From Pseudovibrio sp. Alg231-02 (GTDB taxonomy: Bacteria > Pseudomonadota > Alphaproteobacteria > Rhizobiales > Stappiaceae), in the NCBI RefSeq assembly GCF_900143565.1, contig NZ_FREX01000003.1, positions 372,001 to 436,000 of the forward strand: a stretch of 64,000 nucleotides of DNA. Reading direction: 5' to 3'. The translations under genes and the position numbers were made by a program. The notes under the pieces are model-generated. The model had not been told where the DNA came from. It did no database searches and saw only the letters and a list, made by a program, of their open reading frames with translations. Below are positions 17,810 through 26,318 of this stretch, piece after piece (position 1 is the stretch's first letter; the number at the start of each line of letters is the position of its first letter).

Positions 17810-18275
17810 TCGGCGATCTCCTTATTTCGTTTCCCGCTGTGAACAGGAAACGGAGCTTTGAGCTGGCGAACCTCTCCGATATATCCCGGAGTTTGGCGGT
17901 TCGCCGTCATGGCGTTGGCTTGATCATTTAACAAATGCATTAAAAGCGCTTCTTGAAATTCAATCAGCTTATAGTTGTCGTCCCTATAGCGTCTTTCTGA
18001 CGCAGGTTCCAGCTGAACCGCAGCGGAAGGCTAATAATTTACCTAGGGTGAGATTAGGCCGGAACGGGACGCCCGATCAAGCGGGTTTGGGTTTGTATGA
18101 ATCGCATTATATACAGTGGTATACAATGTGTCTAGCCTGTGATTTGACCCTTTGTGGCTTTAAAGGCTCGGAAGGGGATTATCGTTAGGATGCTTCTGGT
18201 TCACCTATGAATAATCGCCGGAAGTAGCGAAAAAGTGCGCAGAGAATAGCTGAAAACAACAGAAAGGTGTTTCCC
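17810..18275. other. Divergent promoter region of acnA and the cupin gene
   Basis: 466 bases without a gene. A near-repeat ATATACAGTGGTATACA at 18110-18126 could bind a regulator or hold a -10 element. No riboswitch or conserved RNA recognised. Confidence 0.4.
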
Positions 18276-18716
18276 ATGAAATCTGCAGTTTTGGTTGGTG
18301 CTTGTTGTCTGGTGTTGGGCGGATATGTCGTCAGTGCCCTGGCCCAGGAGAATGGGGAGGCTTACTCGAACACCGAGGTTTTGCTGGATAAGAGCGAGAC
18401 GACGATTACAAAGCAGCCTTTGTTCTATCCGACTGGTCGGCAGGCTCAGGTGACATCCCTCATCATTACGCTGGCGCCCGGCGAGGCTGTTAAAGAGCAC
18501 ATGCATCCCATTCCTCTTTACGGATATATACTTGATGGTGAGCTGACGATCACCTATGAGAAAGAGGCTCCTCTGACCTTTAAAAAGGGGGAGGCGTTTA
18601 TTGAGGCCGTCAATACCTGGCACTACGGTAAGAATACCGGAACAGAGCCAACGCGAATCCTAGCTGTGTTTATGGGAGCGAAGGATTTGCCGAATGTGAT
18701 ACGGCCTCCTGAATAA
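18276..18716 (+). CDS. Secreted cupin-domain protein
   Basis: 146 residues with a signal peptide (MKSAVLVGACCLVLGGYVVSALA). A single cupin fold follows: motif 1 is PGEAVKEHMHPIPLYGYILDGEL with two His as metal ligands, and motif 2 is AFIEAVNTWHYGKN with the third His. The ATG follows AGAAAGG; GTG at 18267 is also in frame. Secreted small cupins of this type have no agreed reaction and may bind metal or a sugar-like ligand. It stands alone between acnA and ccmA. Confidence 0.82.
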   Translation: MKSAVLVGACCLVLGGYVVSALAQENGEAYSNTEVLLDKSETTITKQPLFYPTGRQAQVTSLIITLAPGEAVKEHMHPIPLYGYILDGELTITYEKEAPLTFKKGEAFIEAVNTWHYGKNTGTEPTRILAVFMGAKDLPNVIRPPE

Positions 18717-18810
18717 AGTGGTTTGCGCAAAGACGGGATCATGCAAACTGCTTTAATTCTTTGTTGGAGCGTATCTTATCCGGAAATCGGATCCACTTTC
18801 GGGATACGCC
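18716..18810. repeat. RIME-like element, copy 2
   Basis: First palindrome AAGTGGTTTGC with GCAAACTGCTTT, then GCGTATCTTATCCGGAAA with CTTTCGGGATACGC, joined by TTCTTTG. It starts at the stop codon of the cupin gene and may end its transcript. Confidence 0.75.
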
Positions 18811-18856
18811 GTCAGTTTGGTAAGCAGTGTGAGCTGCTGTGGTGGTTTCGGGCGCG

Positions 18857-19570
18857 ATGAACCAATTGAAGTTAGTCTGTCAGGGTGTTGCATGTGATCG
18901 CGGTGGCCGCAGAGTTTTGAACCATGTCGACTTTGAAGTTGGTTCAAGCGAAGCTCTGATTGTCCAGGGTCCCAATGGTGTCGGTAAATCCAGTCTGCTG
19001 CGCGTGATTGCAGGACTGGTTGCGAAAGCGAACGGCACGATTGAGCTGGAAGGTGGCATGCCCGAGCGCTCCGTTGCCGAGCATTCGCACTATTTCGGGC
19101 ACCTTGATGCATTGAAGCCGCTGCAATCCGTCCTTGAAAACCTGAGTTTCTGGCGTGATTTCTTTGAGCCTGCTGCTTTTGGTGGCGGCAAAGTACGTGA
19201 GAGCATGAGCGAGCTGGAAGCGCTGGATACTCTTGGTATCGCGCATACTGCCAGTTTGCCTGCAGGGTACCTGAGTGCCGGACAGCGCCGACGCCTTTCG
19301 GTGGCGCGCTTGCTGGTGGTGCCGCGTCCAATCTGGTTGCTTGATGAGCCGACATCCGCGCTTGATAAAGCCTCTGAAGAAGTGTTGCTGGGGTTGATTG
19401 CCGATCACATCCACGCTGGTGGCCTTGTGATTGCTGCGACGCACCTACCGCTCAACCTGCCAAACACCAAGTTCCTCAATCTGTCGCCTGTGACGACCGA
19501 GAGTGAGCATATGTTTGCTGGAGCGGATCTGGACGATTATTTCGACGAAGACGAGCAGGACGAGGGCTGA
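18857..19570 (+). CDS. ccmA: Heme exporter ATP-binding protein CcmA
   Basis: CcmA is the ATPase of the CcmABCD complex, which releases holo-CcmE during system I cytochrome c maturation. Walker A is GPNGVGKSS, the signature LSAGQRRRLS and Walker B IWLLDEPTSAL. MNQLKL at 18857 is chosen over the in-frame GTG at 18839. The C terminus is extended and acidic (DLDDYFDEDEQDEG). ccmB starts 3 bases after the stop, so the two are co-translated. ccmE, ccmF and ccmH are not in the window. Confidence 0.93.
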   Translation: MNQLKLVCQGVACDRGGRRVLNHVDFEVGSSEALIVQGPNGVGKSSLLRVIAGLVAKANGTIELEGGMPERSVAEHSHYFGHLDALKPLQSVLENLSFWRDFFEPAAFGGGKVRESMSELEALDTLGIAHTASLPAGYLSAGQRRRLSVARLLVVPRPIWLLDEPTSALDKASEEVLLGLIADHIHAGGLVIAATHLPLNLPNTKFLNLSPVTTESEHMFAGADLDDYFDEDEQDEG

Positions 19571-19572
19571 CC

Positions 19573-20241
19573 ATGAGTTGGATGAAGAGTCTTTTTGTCC
19601 GTGAATACCAATTGGCGAACCGCGTTGGTGGTGGTGCACTGATCGGTGTTCTGTTCTTTCTGGCTGTGGTGACGATCTTTCCGTTCGGTGTTGGACCGGA
19701 CATGATCCTGCTGTCCCGCATTGGCGCTGCTATCCTCTGGATTGGCGCATTGCTTTCGACTTTGCTGGGGTTGGATCGCCTGTTTCAGGCTGATCGCGAG
19801 GATGGAAGCCTCGAACTTCTGGTGATGTCCGGGCGTTCGCTTGAGCTGGTTGTGTTGATTAAATGTGCTGCCCATTGGGCGGCGACGGGTCTGCCGCTGG
19901 TGTTGGCGACGCCGGTTTTGTCTCTGTTTGTAGGTCTGGATTTCCAGAGCATCGTTCTGGTGACCCTGACCTTGCTTGTTGGCGCTCCCGCATTGACGCT
20001 TGTTGGTGCGGTTGGTGCTGGCGTTACCGTGTCCATGCGGCGGGGTGGGGTGTTGCTCTCCATTCTGGTTATTCCGCTGGCAATTCCAATCCTGATCTTT
20101 GGTGTGAGTGCCGCGACAGCGGGAGCGATCGACTCCAATAACTTCCTCGTTCCGTTCCTGTTTTTGTGTGCCCTGACACTTTTTGGTCTTGTTGTTGGAC
20201 CTCTTGCAGCAGCTGCAGCGCTTCGCGTTTCTGGTGACTGA
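19573..20241 (+). CDS. ccmB: Heme exporter membrane protein CcmB
   Basis: A 222-residue membrane permease with six hydrophobic segments, the usual size for CcmB. GLDRLFQADREDGSLELLVMSG is the diagnostic cytoplasmic loop of the family, where it meets the CcmA ATPase. It follows ccmA by two bases and precedes ccmC by 178 bases; no terminator is seen between, and the genes probably share a message. Confidence 0.93.
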   Translation: MSWMKSLFVREYQLANRVGGGALIGVLFFLAVVTIFPFGVGPDMILLSRIGAAILWIGALLSTLLGLDRLFQADREDGSLELLVMSGRSLELVVLIKCAAHWAATGLPLVLATPVLSLFVGLDFQSIVLVTLTLLVGAPALTLVGAVGAGVTVSMRRGGVLLSILVIPLAIPILIFGVSAATAGAIDSNNFLVPFLFLCALTLFGLVVGPLAAAAALRVSGD

Positions 20242-20419
20242 TGACGGCAGCCGTGAGGCTGCTGAAATTGCCAGAAGCGTTAAGTCTATGTAAAATCGTC
20301 TAAAATGGGTGAAATCCCGAAGAAGTGAAGCGTCAAATTGCGCGTAATCAATGACTGTGATGGGTCCGTGACACTATGTACACATTGATGCTTCGTCATT
20401 CTCAGTTTAGAACGGCTCT

Positions 20420-21199
20420 ATGACCTTATACGATCTTGCAAACCCAACCCGGTTCCTGAAGCTTGTGAAAGCTGTGCTTCCCTGGCTTATCGTTGCGACG
20501 GTCGCTGCGCTTGCAGTTGGCTTGTACTTCGCGTTTTTTGTTGCGCCTGAAGATTATCAGCAAGGCCAGACAGTGCGCATTATGTTTGTGCATGTCCCTG
20601 CTGCCCAGCTTGCATTGATGTGTTATGCAATGATGGCACTTTCTTCGATTGGTTCTCTGGTCTGGAAGCATCCGCTGGCTGATGTTTCGGCTAAGGCGTC
20701 TGCACCTATTGGTGCTGCATTCACATTCCTGGCTCTGTTTTCCGGCGCTGTCTGGGGTAAGCCAATGTGGGGCACCTTTTGGGTTTGGGACGCAAGATTG
20801 ACCTCCTTCCTTGTGCTGCTGATTATGTATCTTGGCATTATCGCGCTGTGGAAGGCGATTGAAGATCCTATCAAGGCTGCAAAAGTGAATGCGATCATCA
20901 CGTTGGTTGGCGTGATCAACGTCATCATCATCAAGTTTTCCGTTGAGTGGTGGAACACACTGCACCAGCCGCCGAGCATTATTCGTGCTGACGGCCCTGC
21001 CATTCACTCTTCCATTCTTATCCCGCTTGGTTTGATGGCTTTGGCTTTTGTGCTTTTGTTTGTGACTTTGCATCTGATGAGCATGCGTAACGAGATTATG
21101 CGTCGTCGGATCAGAGCAATGCGGATGCGTGCAGCATCTGTTGCTCCGGCTGCGTCCAGCAGCACAGTCACGAAAGCAGCTCCTGCTGGTGCGAGGTAA
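20420..21199 (+). CDS. ccmC: Heme transporter CcmC
   Basis: CcmC presents heme to the chaperone CcmE. The 259-residue product has six membrane segments, the tryptophan-rich heme-binding stretch GKPMWGTFWVWDARLTS in the periplasmic loop, and conserved His residues in MFVHVPAAQ and NTLHQPPS that act as axial ligands in the family. The C-terminal tail is basic then Ala/Ser-rich. ccmD starts 5 bases later. Confidence 0.95.
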   Translation: MTLYDLANPTRFLKLVKAVLPWLIVATVAALAVGLYFAFFVAPEDYQQGQTVRIMFVHVPAAQLALMCYAMMALSSIGSLVWKHPLADVSAKASAPIGAAFTFLALFSGAVWGKPMWGTFWVWDARLTSFLVLLIMYLGIIALWKAIEDPIKAAKVNAIITLVGVINVIIIKFSVEWWNTLHQPPSIIRADGPAIHSSILIPLGLMALAFVLLFVTLHLMSMRNEIMRRRIRAMRMRAASVAPAASSSTVTKAAPAGAR

Positions 21200-21204
21200 G
21201 GATA

Positions 21205-21435
21205 ATGGATTTTTCAGAGTTTGGTCGTCACGCTGAATATGTGATTGCTGCTTATGCGATGGCTGCACTTGTTATTGCTGTGCTGATTGTCTGGGTGCGC
21301 TCAGACAAAACCCAGCTGGATAAAGAAATGCAGGCGTTGGAAGCAAGCGGCATTCGTCGTCGTTCCACGCGCCGCGCTGGTCCTTCTGTCAGCCAGGTGG
21401 TCTCTGCAGGTTCTGATGAAAAGAGTGAGAGCTAA
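21205..21435 (+). CDS. ccmD: Heme exporter accessory protein CcmD
   Basis: A 76-residue protein with one membrane span (AAYAMAALVIAVLIVWV) preceded by GRHAEYVI and followed by a basic tail, the typical CcmD plan. CcmD helps release holo-CcmE from CcmABC. It is tightly packed between ccmC and ccmG, with 5-base gaps on both sides. Confidence 0.9.
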   Translation: MDFSEFGRHAEYVIAAYAMAALVIAVLIVWVRSDKTQLDKEMQALEASGIRRRSTRRAGPSVSQVVSAGSDEKSES

Positions 21436-21440
21436 CAGGA

Positions 21441-22034
21441 ATGGCTAGTGAAATGGACGAGGAAAAGAAATCAGGCATTTCTCCGCTGTTTCTTCTTCCG
21501 CTGATTGTTTTTGGTGCTCTTGCGGTTCTGATGGGTTTCATGATGCTGTCCGGCCATGACTCCAAAGAACTTCCATCTGCCTTGATTAACAAGCCGGCAC
21601 CTGAGTTTGCGCTTCCTCCTGTTAAGGGGCTGGAGCGTGATGGGCAGCAGGTTCCCGGGTTCCAACGCAGTGATCTGCTTGGTCAGGTGACTGTGGTGAA
21701 CATCTTTGCATCCTGGTGTGCGCCTTGCCGTGCAGAACACAAATACTTGATGGATCTTGCCAAGGACGATCGCTTTGAGATTGCTGGCCTGAACTACAAG
21801 GACACGGATGTTAAGGCGAACCGGTTCCTTGCTGAGCTGGGCAATCCTTATGATCGCGTTGGGTTTGACACTGGCCGGGCTGGCATTGAATGGGGCGTTT
21901 ACGGGGTTCCTGAGACGTTCATCGTCGATGAGAAGGCTCAGATCCGCTATAAGTTTATCGGACCTTTGAGTGCCGCCAGTTATCGAGATGTCTTCTTACC
22001 AGAACTTGAAAAAGTGCTGACTGAGTCCAAATAG
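21441..22034 (+). CDS. ccmG: Thiol:disulfide interchange protein CcmG/DsbE
   Basis: A membrane-anchored periplasmic thioredoxin that reduces apocytochrome c or CcmH before heme attachment. One N-terminal span lies at about residues 14-36. The thioredoxin fold has the active site FASWCAPCRAEH and the CcmG-specific GVYGVPETFIVD loop with the cis-Pro. Length 197. It is the last gene of the ccm cluster and a hairpin follows. Confidence 0.95.
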   Translation: MASEMDEEKKSGISPLFLLPLIVFGALAVLMGFMMLSGHDSKELPSALINKPAPEFALPPVKGLERDGQQVPGFQRSDLLGQVTVVNIFASWCAPCRAEHKYLMDLAKDDRFEIAGLNYKDTDVKANRFLAELGNPYDRVGFDTGRAGIEWGVYGVPETFIVDEKAQIRYKFIGPLSAASYRDVFLPELEKVLTESK

Positions 22035-22037
22035 AAG

Positions 22038-22075
22038 CAGTGCCCCTGATGCCTTCGGTTTTCAGGGGCTCACTG
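22038..22075 (+). terminator. Hairpin after the ccm operon
   Basis: CAGTG-CCCCTGA pairs with TCAGGGG-CT-CACTG around a 12-base loop, four bases after the ccmG stop. No T run, so it may act with Rho or protect the 3' end. Confidence 0.5.
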
Positions 22076-22156
22076 TGATGTGATTCTACAGTTATCTGGT
22101 TATTGTTTAGGTTAGCGCTGCATCAGCGATGACTTGAACAATTGCGAAGGGCCGAA

Positions 22157-22900
22157 ATGCGGTGGTTTTCTGTAAATAGATTGACGGGTGTTATTCTCGC
22201 AGCGGGAATTGGTTTTGCGACCTCTCTCTCAGCTCAGGCGGAAACACCAAAGGCTGTGGTTGAGCTGTTTACCAGCCAGGGCTGCTCGTCATGTCCACCT
22301 GCGGACCAGTTTCTGGAGGAGCTTGTCTCAGACCAGAAGGATGTGGTCACCCTCTCTTACCACGTAGATTATTGGGATTACTTCGGTTGGAAGGACACTT
22401 TGGGTTCGCCTGTGTTCACTCAGCGCCAGAAGGATTATGCCAAGAGCCGTGGTGATGCGCAGATCTATACGCCTCAGGTTGTTGTGAATGGTCGTGGGCA
22501 TATGGTTGGCAGTGATCGTGGTTCTGTGAAGAATGCGATCCGCAAATCTTCTGGCATGAGCGTTCAGGTTGAGGCGATGCTTGATGACAATGCGCTTGAA
22601 GTTCAGCTCTCTGGTTCTTTGAAACAGCCAGATAAGAAGGCTGACGTTTATCTTCTTGGAATTGACAAGGAAGCAGTTGTAGAGATTCAGCGCGGTGAAA
22701 ACGCTGGCACAACGCAGACTTATAAGAACGTGGTGCGCAGTATCATGCCGATTGGCATGTGGTCTGGTACTGCTGAAGTGTTCCGTTTGCCACGGACCGC
22801 TTTGAAGATGTTCGATTCCAAGAACTGGGCTGTTTTGGTTCAGACAAACTCCGGTGAGATGCCAGGCGAAATCATTGGTGCAGCTTTTTACGACAAGTAG
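22157..22900 (+). CDS. DUF1223 secreted thioredoxin-like protein
   Basis: About 247 residues with a signal peptide ending in LSAQA. The mature start, VVELFTSQGCSSCPPADQFL, is the DUF1223 hallmark, a thioredoxin-like strand-helix with CSSCPP in place of CxxC. LSYHVDYWDYFGWKDT is a second family motif. The function is unknown; a periplasmic redox role is inferred from the CxxC and the nearby ccmG. The start at ATG 22157 is chosen over the in-frame TTG at 22142 because GAAGGG lies just before it. Confidence 0.88.
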   Translation: MRWFSVNRLTGVILAAGIGFATSLSAQAETPKAVVELFTSQGCSSCPPADQFLEELVSDQKDVVTLSYHVDYWDYFGWKDTLGSPVFTQRQKDYAKSRGDAQIYTPQVVVNGRGHMVGSDRGSVKNAIRKSSGMSVQVEAMLDDNALEVQLSGSLKQPDKKADVYLLGIDKEAVVEIQRGENAGTTQTYKNVVRSIMPIGMWSGTAEVFRLPRTALKMFDSKNWAVLVQTNSGEMPGEIIGAAFYDK

Positions 22901-23068
22901 AATTGGCTGATAAATTGCGAGTGATTTTCATTTGCAAACATTGAGTGCAAATAAGCATAAAAACTGGCTGTTTGACCCTGTTCCATTGTTTAATATGCCA
23001 CTGAAACCTGATAGAGGACGATAACTTTCTAAGCAGTCGTCGAGTTTGAATTAGGGTGGATGTGGCAC

Positions 23069-23956
23069 ATGGACCAGAGCATGCGCTTTGCGCTGGGCAG
23101 CATCGTCATTGGCATACTGGTATTTACTCTTAAATACTTTGCCTTTGCGTTGACTGGCTCCATTGCGTTCTATTCCGACGCTCTTGAAACCTCCATCAAT
23201 ATTGCGAGTGCTTCTGCTGCTGCCGGGGCCTTGTATCTGGCGCGCAAACCTGCTGATCAGAACCATCCCTATGGACACTACAAGGCAGAGTATTTTGCTG
23301 CTGTTCTTGAGGGTGTTCTGATTGTTCTGGCGGCAATCCTGATCCTGCGTAAAGCCTATATGGGTTTGACAGAGCCGTATGAGCTTGAGGTCAATTTTCA
23401 GGGTATTGCGCTGAACTTCCTATCTTCCGTTATCAACCTGTTCTGGGCAATGGCCTTGATGCGCATTGGTAGAGCACATCGCTCACCTGCGCTGCAGGCG
23501 GATGCCCGACATATCATGACGGATGTTTATACATCTCTCGGTGTGTTTGTTGGTATCGCTGCTGTGTGGGCAACAGGCTGGCAGATGTTTGATCCGATCC
23601 TTGCGGGGATTGTTGCGGTCAACATCATGTGGTCCGGTTGGAAGCTGGTGCGTGAATCTGTTGGTGGCCTGATGGATGAGGCGGCTCCTGAAGAGGAGCA
23701 GGAGGAAATCCGGGCGTTGATCTCCAAGTTTGGAGATGGTGCGCTGGAGGCTCATGACTTGCGGACCCGCCATGCTGGACATGTGACGTTTGTTGATTTT
23801 CATCTGGTGGTGCCGGGTGAGATGAGCGTTCTGGATGCCCATGCGATTTGCGATCGTATTGAGGAAGGCATCGCAGAAAAGATGCCGGGCGCACGTGTGA
23901 CCATCCATGTTGAGCCGGAAAATCACGCCAAGCATTCAGGAATTGTGGTTTTATAG
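23069..23956 (+). CDS. Cation diffusion facilitator family transporter
   Basis: About 295 residues with six membrane segments and a C-terminal cytoplasmic domain of about 80 residues. The TM2 metal site reads YSDALETSINIA, with Asp and Glu where many CDF proteins have Asp and Asp. HPYGHYKAEYF and TM5 HIMTDVYTSLG (His, Asp) complete the pattern. CDF proteins export Zn, Fe, Mn, Co or Ni by proton antiport. The altered site makes the metal hard to predict. The ATG at 23060 is an alternative start. Confidence 0.9.
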   Translation: MDQSMRFALGSIVIGILVFTLKYFAFALTGSIAFYSDALETSINIASASAAAGALYLARKPADQNHPYGHYKAEYFAAVLEGVLIVLAAILILRKAYMGLTEPYELEVNFQGIALNFLSSVINLFWAMALMRIGRAHRSPALQADARHIMTDVYTSLGVFVGIAAVWATGWQMFDPILAGIVAVNIMWSGWKLVRESVGGLMDEAAPEEEQEEIRALISKFGDGALEAHDLRTRHAGHVTFVDFHLVVPGEMSVLDAHAICDRIEEGIAEKMPGARVTIHVEPENHAKHSGIVVL

Positions 23957-24174
23957 GCACTTAGAGAGCTTGAAACCTGGACTGCGTAGTTCTACGGTGT
24001 TTCCGTTGTTGCTGCGTTCTGTTGGTCTGGCTGCCTTTTGTCTTCTCTCTGGAACGATCCTTTAAAGCAGTTTGCCCGGAAACGGGGCCACTCCTACTGC
24101 TTTCAGTGTTGTTGATTGCGTCTTTGTCTTCGAAAACCATGCTTCGTGGTGGGGGACTGCGCTTCGTTTCTGAG

Positions 24175-24999
24175 ATGAATATGCCCCGCAAACATTTCTT
24201 TGATCACCTTATTCTGCTTATCGGCGTGTTTTTGATCGTCGGACCCGTGATCGTGATCGCTTTCTCTTCAACGCACTCTGGCGCTACGCTTGGTCAGGAT
24301 GGCCTCCAGTTTCTGCCGGGGCCATATGGGGTGGAGGTGTATAGCCGGGCGCTGTTTGAAGGGCGTGGGTTTACTGGCGGTGTCACTGGTATAACCATGG
24401 CGTTGAACTCGCTCTATCTGGCTGCAGGGTTTGCGCTGGCGAAAGTGGCTGTTTCTCTTTTGGCGGCGTATGCGCTGGTGTTCTTTCGGGTGCGCTTTGG
24501 CACGTTCTTTTTCTGGGTGATCCTTTGCAGTTTGCTGCTGCCTTTGGAATCCCGATTTCTGCCAACATATGCTGTGACCAGCAAGCTTGGGCTCGTGAAT
24601 TCCTATCCGGGTTTGATGTTGCCACTGCTGGCTTCAGCGGTTGGGACATTCTTCTTCCGCCAGTTTTTTCTGGGAGTGCCGGCTGAGCTTTCTGAAGCTG
24701 CGCGGATTGATGGGGCTGGGCCGATTAAGTTTCTGAAAGATGTTCTGGTACCTGCGTCTGCGCCGATGATTGCAGCACTTGGCCTGCTGATGTTTGTGCA
24801 GGGATGGAACCAGTATCTGTGGCCTGTGATGGTTTCCAGCGAAGAGACCAGAATGACTTTGGTACAGGGACTTAGCTTGGTTGGACGCACAAGCCCGCAA
24901 GGGTTGGCACTTGCTGTGCTGGCTATGTTGCCGCCGATCCTGCTTGTCGTCTTCTGTCAGAAAGCCTTTGTGAAAGGGCTGACAGACGGGCGTCAGTGA
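24175..24999 (+). CDS. UgpE-like ABC transporter permease, orphan
   Basis: About 274 residues with six membrane segments. It resembles E. coli UgpE in LLLPLESRFLPTYAV, TFFFRQFFLGVP, the EAA loop SEAARIDGAGPIKFLKDVLVP and QGWNQYLWPVM. UgpE forms the channel for sn-glycerol-3-phosphate with UgpA, UgpB and UgpC. None of these lies nearby: the neighbours are a CDF transporter and a small secreted protein. The frame opens at 24022, but that leader is unlike the family. MNMPRKHF at 24175 is a guess without a clear ribosome binding site. It may be a remnant, or a partner of a distant operon. Confidence 0.78.
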   Translation: MNMPRKHFFDHLILLIGVFLIVGPVIVIAFSSTHSGATLGQDGLQFLPGPYGVEVYSRALFEGRGFTGGVTGITMALNSLYLAAGFALAKVAVSLLAAYALVFFRVRFGTFFFWVILCSLLLPLESRFLPTYAVTSKLGLVNSYPGLMLPLLASAVGTFFFRQFFLGVPAELSEAARIDGAGPIKFLKDVLVPASAPMIAALGLLMFVQGWNQYLWPVMVSSEETRMTLVQGLSLVGRTSPQGLALAVLAMLPPILLVVFCQKAFVKGLTDGRQ

Positions 25000-25137
25000 T
25001 CGCTGATAAATCTCAAAGAGACCATAATTTCTGTCTCCTTTGAGACAGCACCACTTTGCGACCTTGCTACTTCTATGTGGGTTACAGGTATCTTGCGAGC
25101 TTTGCTCCAGATGCATCTCACAGAAGAAGGTCTCGGA

Positions 25138-25512
25138 ATGATATTGCGTGGTTTTAAAGCACTTGCTGTTGTTGTCTCAATTGGTTTTGCTGGATGGGTC
25201 TCTCAAAGCCCTGCTTATGCATGGGGCGAGTTAAGCTGTTCGGATCTGAATGCGACTATCTCTGACATCGATGATATTTCCGATGAAGTCTTCTTTGAAG
25301 GTGGTGTGCGTGCTGGATCAGGCGCAGATGGTGTTCTGGGGCATTTGATTGACGTAGGCCGTCTGCTCAGTGAACTGGAAGACGATGGTAAGCTGGACCG
25401 TGCGGTTGACCGCCTGGAAGATGCGTGGATCGATGAGGACTGGAGCGGCTACTCCTTTGCTCTGGATGATATCGCGGACCGTCTGGACTACTTTTATTAT
25501 CGCGACTGCTGA
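25138..25512 (+). CDS. Small secreted acidic protein, unknown
   Basis: 124 residues. ATG at 25138 follows GAAGGTCTCGGA and gives a signal peptide ending in SPAYA. The mature part is rich in Asp and Glu, with two Cys (LSCSDL and the last residue) and helical repeats (LLSELEDDGKLDRAVDRLEDAWIDEDW, FALDDIADRLDYF). I recognise no family. Ca or metal binding is possible but unsupported. A terminator follows, so it is monocistronic. Confidence 0.72.
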   Translation: MILRGFKALAVVVSIGFAGWVSQSPAYAWGELSCSDLNATISDIDDISDEVFFEGGVRAGSGADGVLGHLIDVGRLLSELEDDGKLDRAVDRLEDAWIDEDWSGYSFALDDIADRLDYFYYRDC

Positions 25513-25544
25513 GCAATTGTCTCAGCTGTAGAGCGATGCGACCA

Positions 25545-25570
25545 AGTCCGGCCATGTGCCGGGCTTTTTT
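25545..25570 (+). terminator. Rho-independent terminator after the small secreted protein
   Basis: AGTCCGGC pairs with GCCGGGCT around CATGT and is followed by a run of T. Confidence 0.8.
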
Positions 25571-25588
25571 GTGTGCCGTATTGCGCTG

Positions 25589-25957
25589 TCAAGATGCGGC
25601 GCTGAAGTAGTCTTCTCTGAGCAACGCCGTGCCGTCTGATTGCAGAACCCAAAGTTCTTTTGAGATGTTGCCGTGGGCTTTGTTCATCTTCCAGTCGGAA
25701 GAAAGGATTGCGGAGCTTTCGCCTGAAGCGACGATTTTGGGGTTGATGTATTCGATTTTTGAGAAGCCTTCCCGAATGAGCATTTGCCAGAACTCGAGAA
25801 TTTCGGCTCGTCCGTGATAGGTGCCAAACGGTTTGGCCTCCATAACAGCGTTTGCCTCATAGCAGTTAGCGCAGCCTTGAGCATCACCCGCATTGAACGC
25901 GTTCTGCCACTTCTGACTGGCTTCTTTAACCGCTGCTTCCAATTCACTGTTCATCAT
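25589..25957 (-). CDS. SnoaL/NTF2-like domain protein
   Basis: A 122-residue NTF2-fold protein (SnoaL or ketosteroid isomerase-like). The N-terminal helix reads VKEASQKWQNAFNAGDAQGCANCYEANAVMEA, followed by the small-cone strands with FGTYHGRAEILEFWQMLI. Such proteins are enzymes or ligand-binding proteins and no substrate can be assigned. The two adjacent ATG codons at 25957 and 25954 follow GGAG. The open frame continues to 26059 without family likeness. The next downstream gene on this strand ends far away, so it is likely monocistronic. Confidence 0.75.
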   Translation of the reverse strand: MMNSELEAAVKEASQKWQNAFNAGDAQGCANCYEANAVMEAKPFGTYHGRAEILEFWQMLIREGFSKIEYINPKIVASGESSAILSSDWKMNKAHGNISKELWVLQSDGTALLREDYFSAAS

Positions 25958-26231
25958 CGGACTCCAAAGCTCGGGCGCTTGCGCCTCTTTGTTTGGACAT
26001 AGGATGAAGAGCGAATCTTGATTAGAAATGGACGTATATGGCATTCCTGAAAGTACCACCTATGAAAGGTGAAGTCCGTCTTTCAAATGTGGTAGGCGGA
26101 TTTGAACCGACTAGTAAGCTGGGGTATCAACTTTCCTAAGCTTTTGGGTTGCTTTGATTTTGTAGTATTTAGCGTTTGAGCACAGAGCTATCTATTGAGA
26201 GAAATTGATAGGCTGGCAAATGCTGCCAAAG

Positions 26232-26260
26232 AAAAAGCCCGGCGGTGGTTGCCGGGCTTT
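26232..26260 (-). terminator. Terminator of the glnK-amtB operon
   Basis: AAAGCCCGGC pairs with GCCGGGCTTT around a 7-base loop. The minus strand runs into TTTTTC. Confidence 0.8.
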
Positions 26261-26318
26261 GTAATTTCATATTTTAGTTCTGGGAGAGTGTTTTGATCCT
26301 CCCAGAATTGGCGCAAGC

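Noticed and set aside
26085-26110. tRNA-like T-arm (CGGTTCAAATCCGCC on the minus strand)
   Set aside because: No matching acceptor, anticodon or D arm is found at the right distance, so at best it is a remnant.
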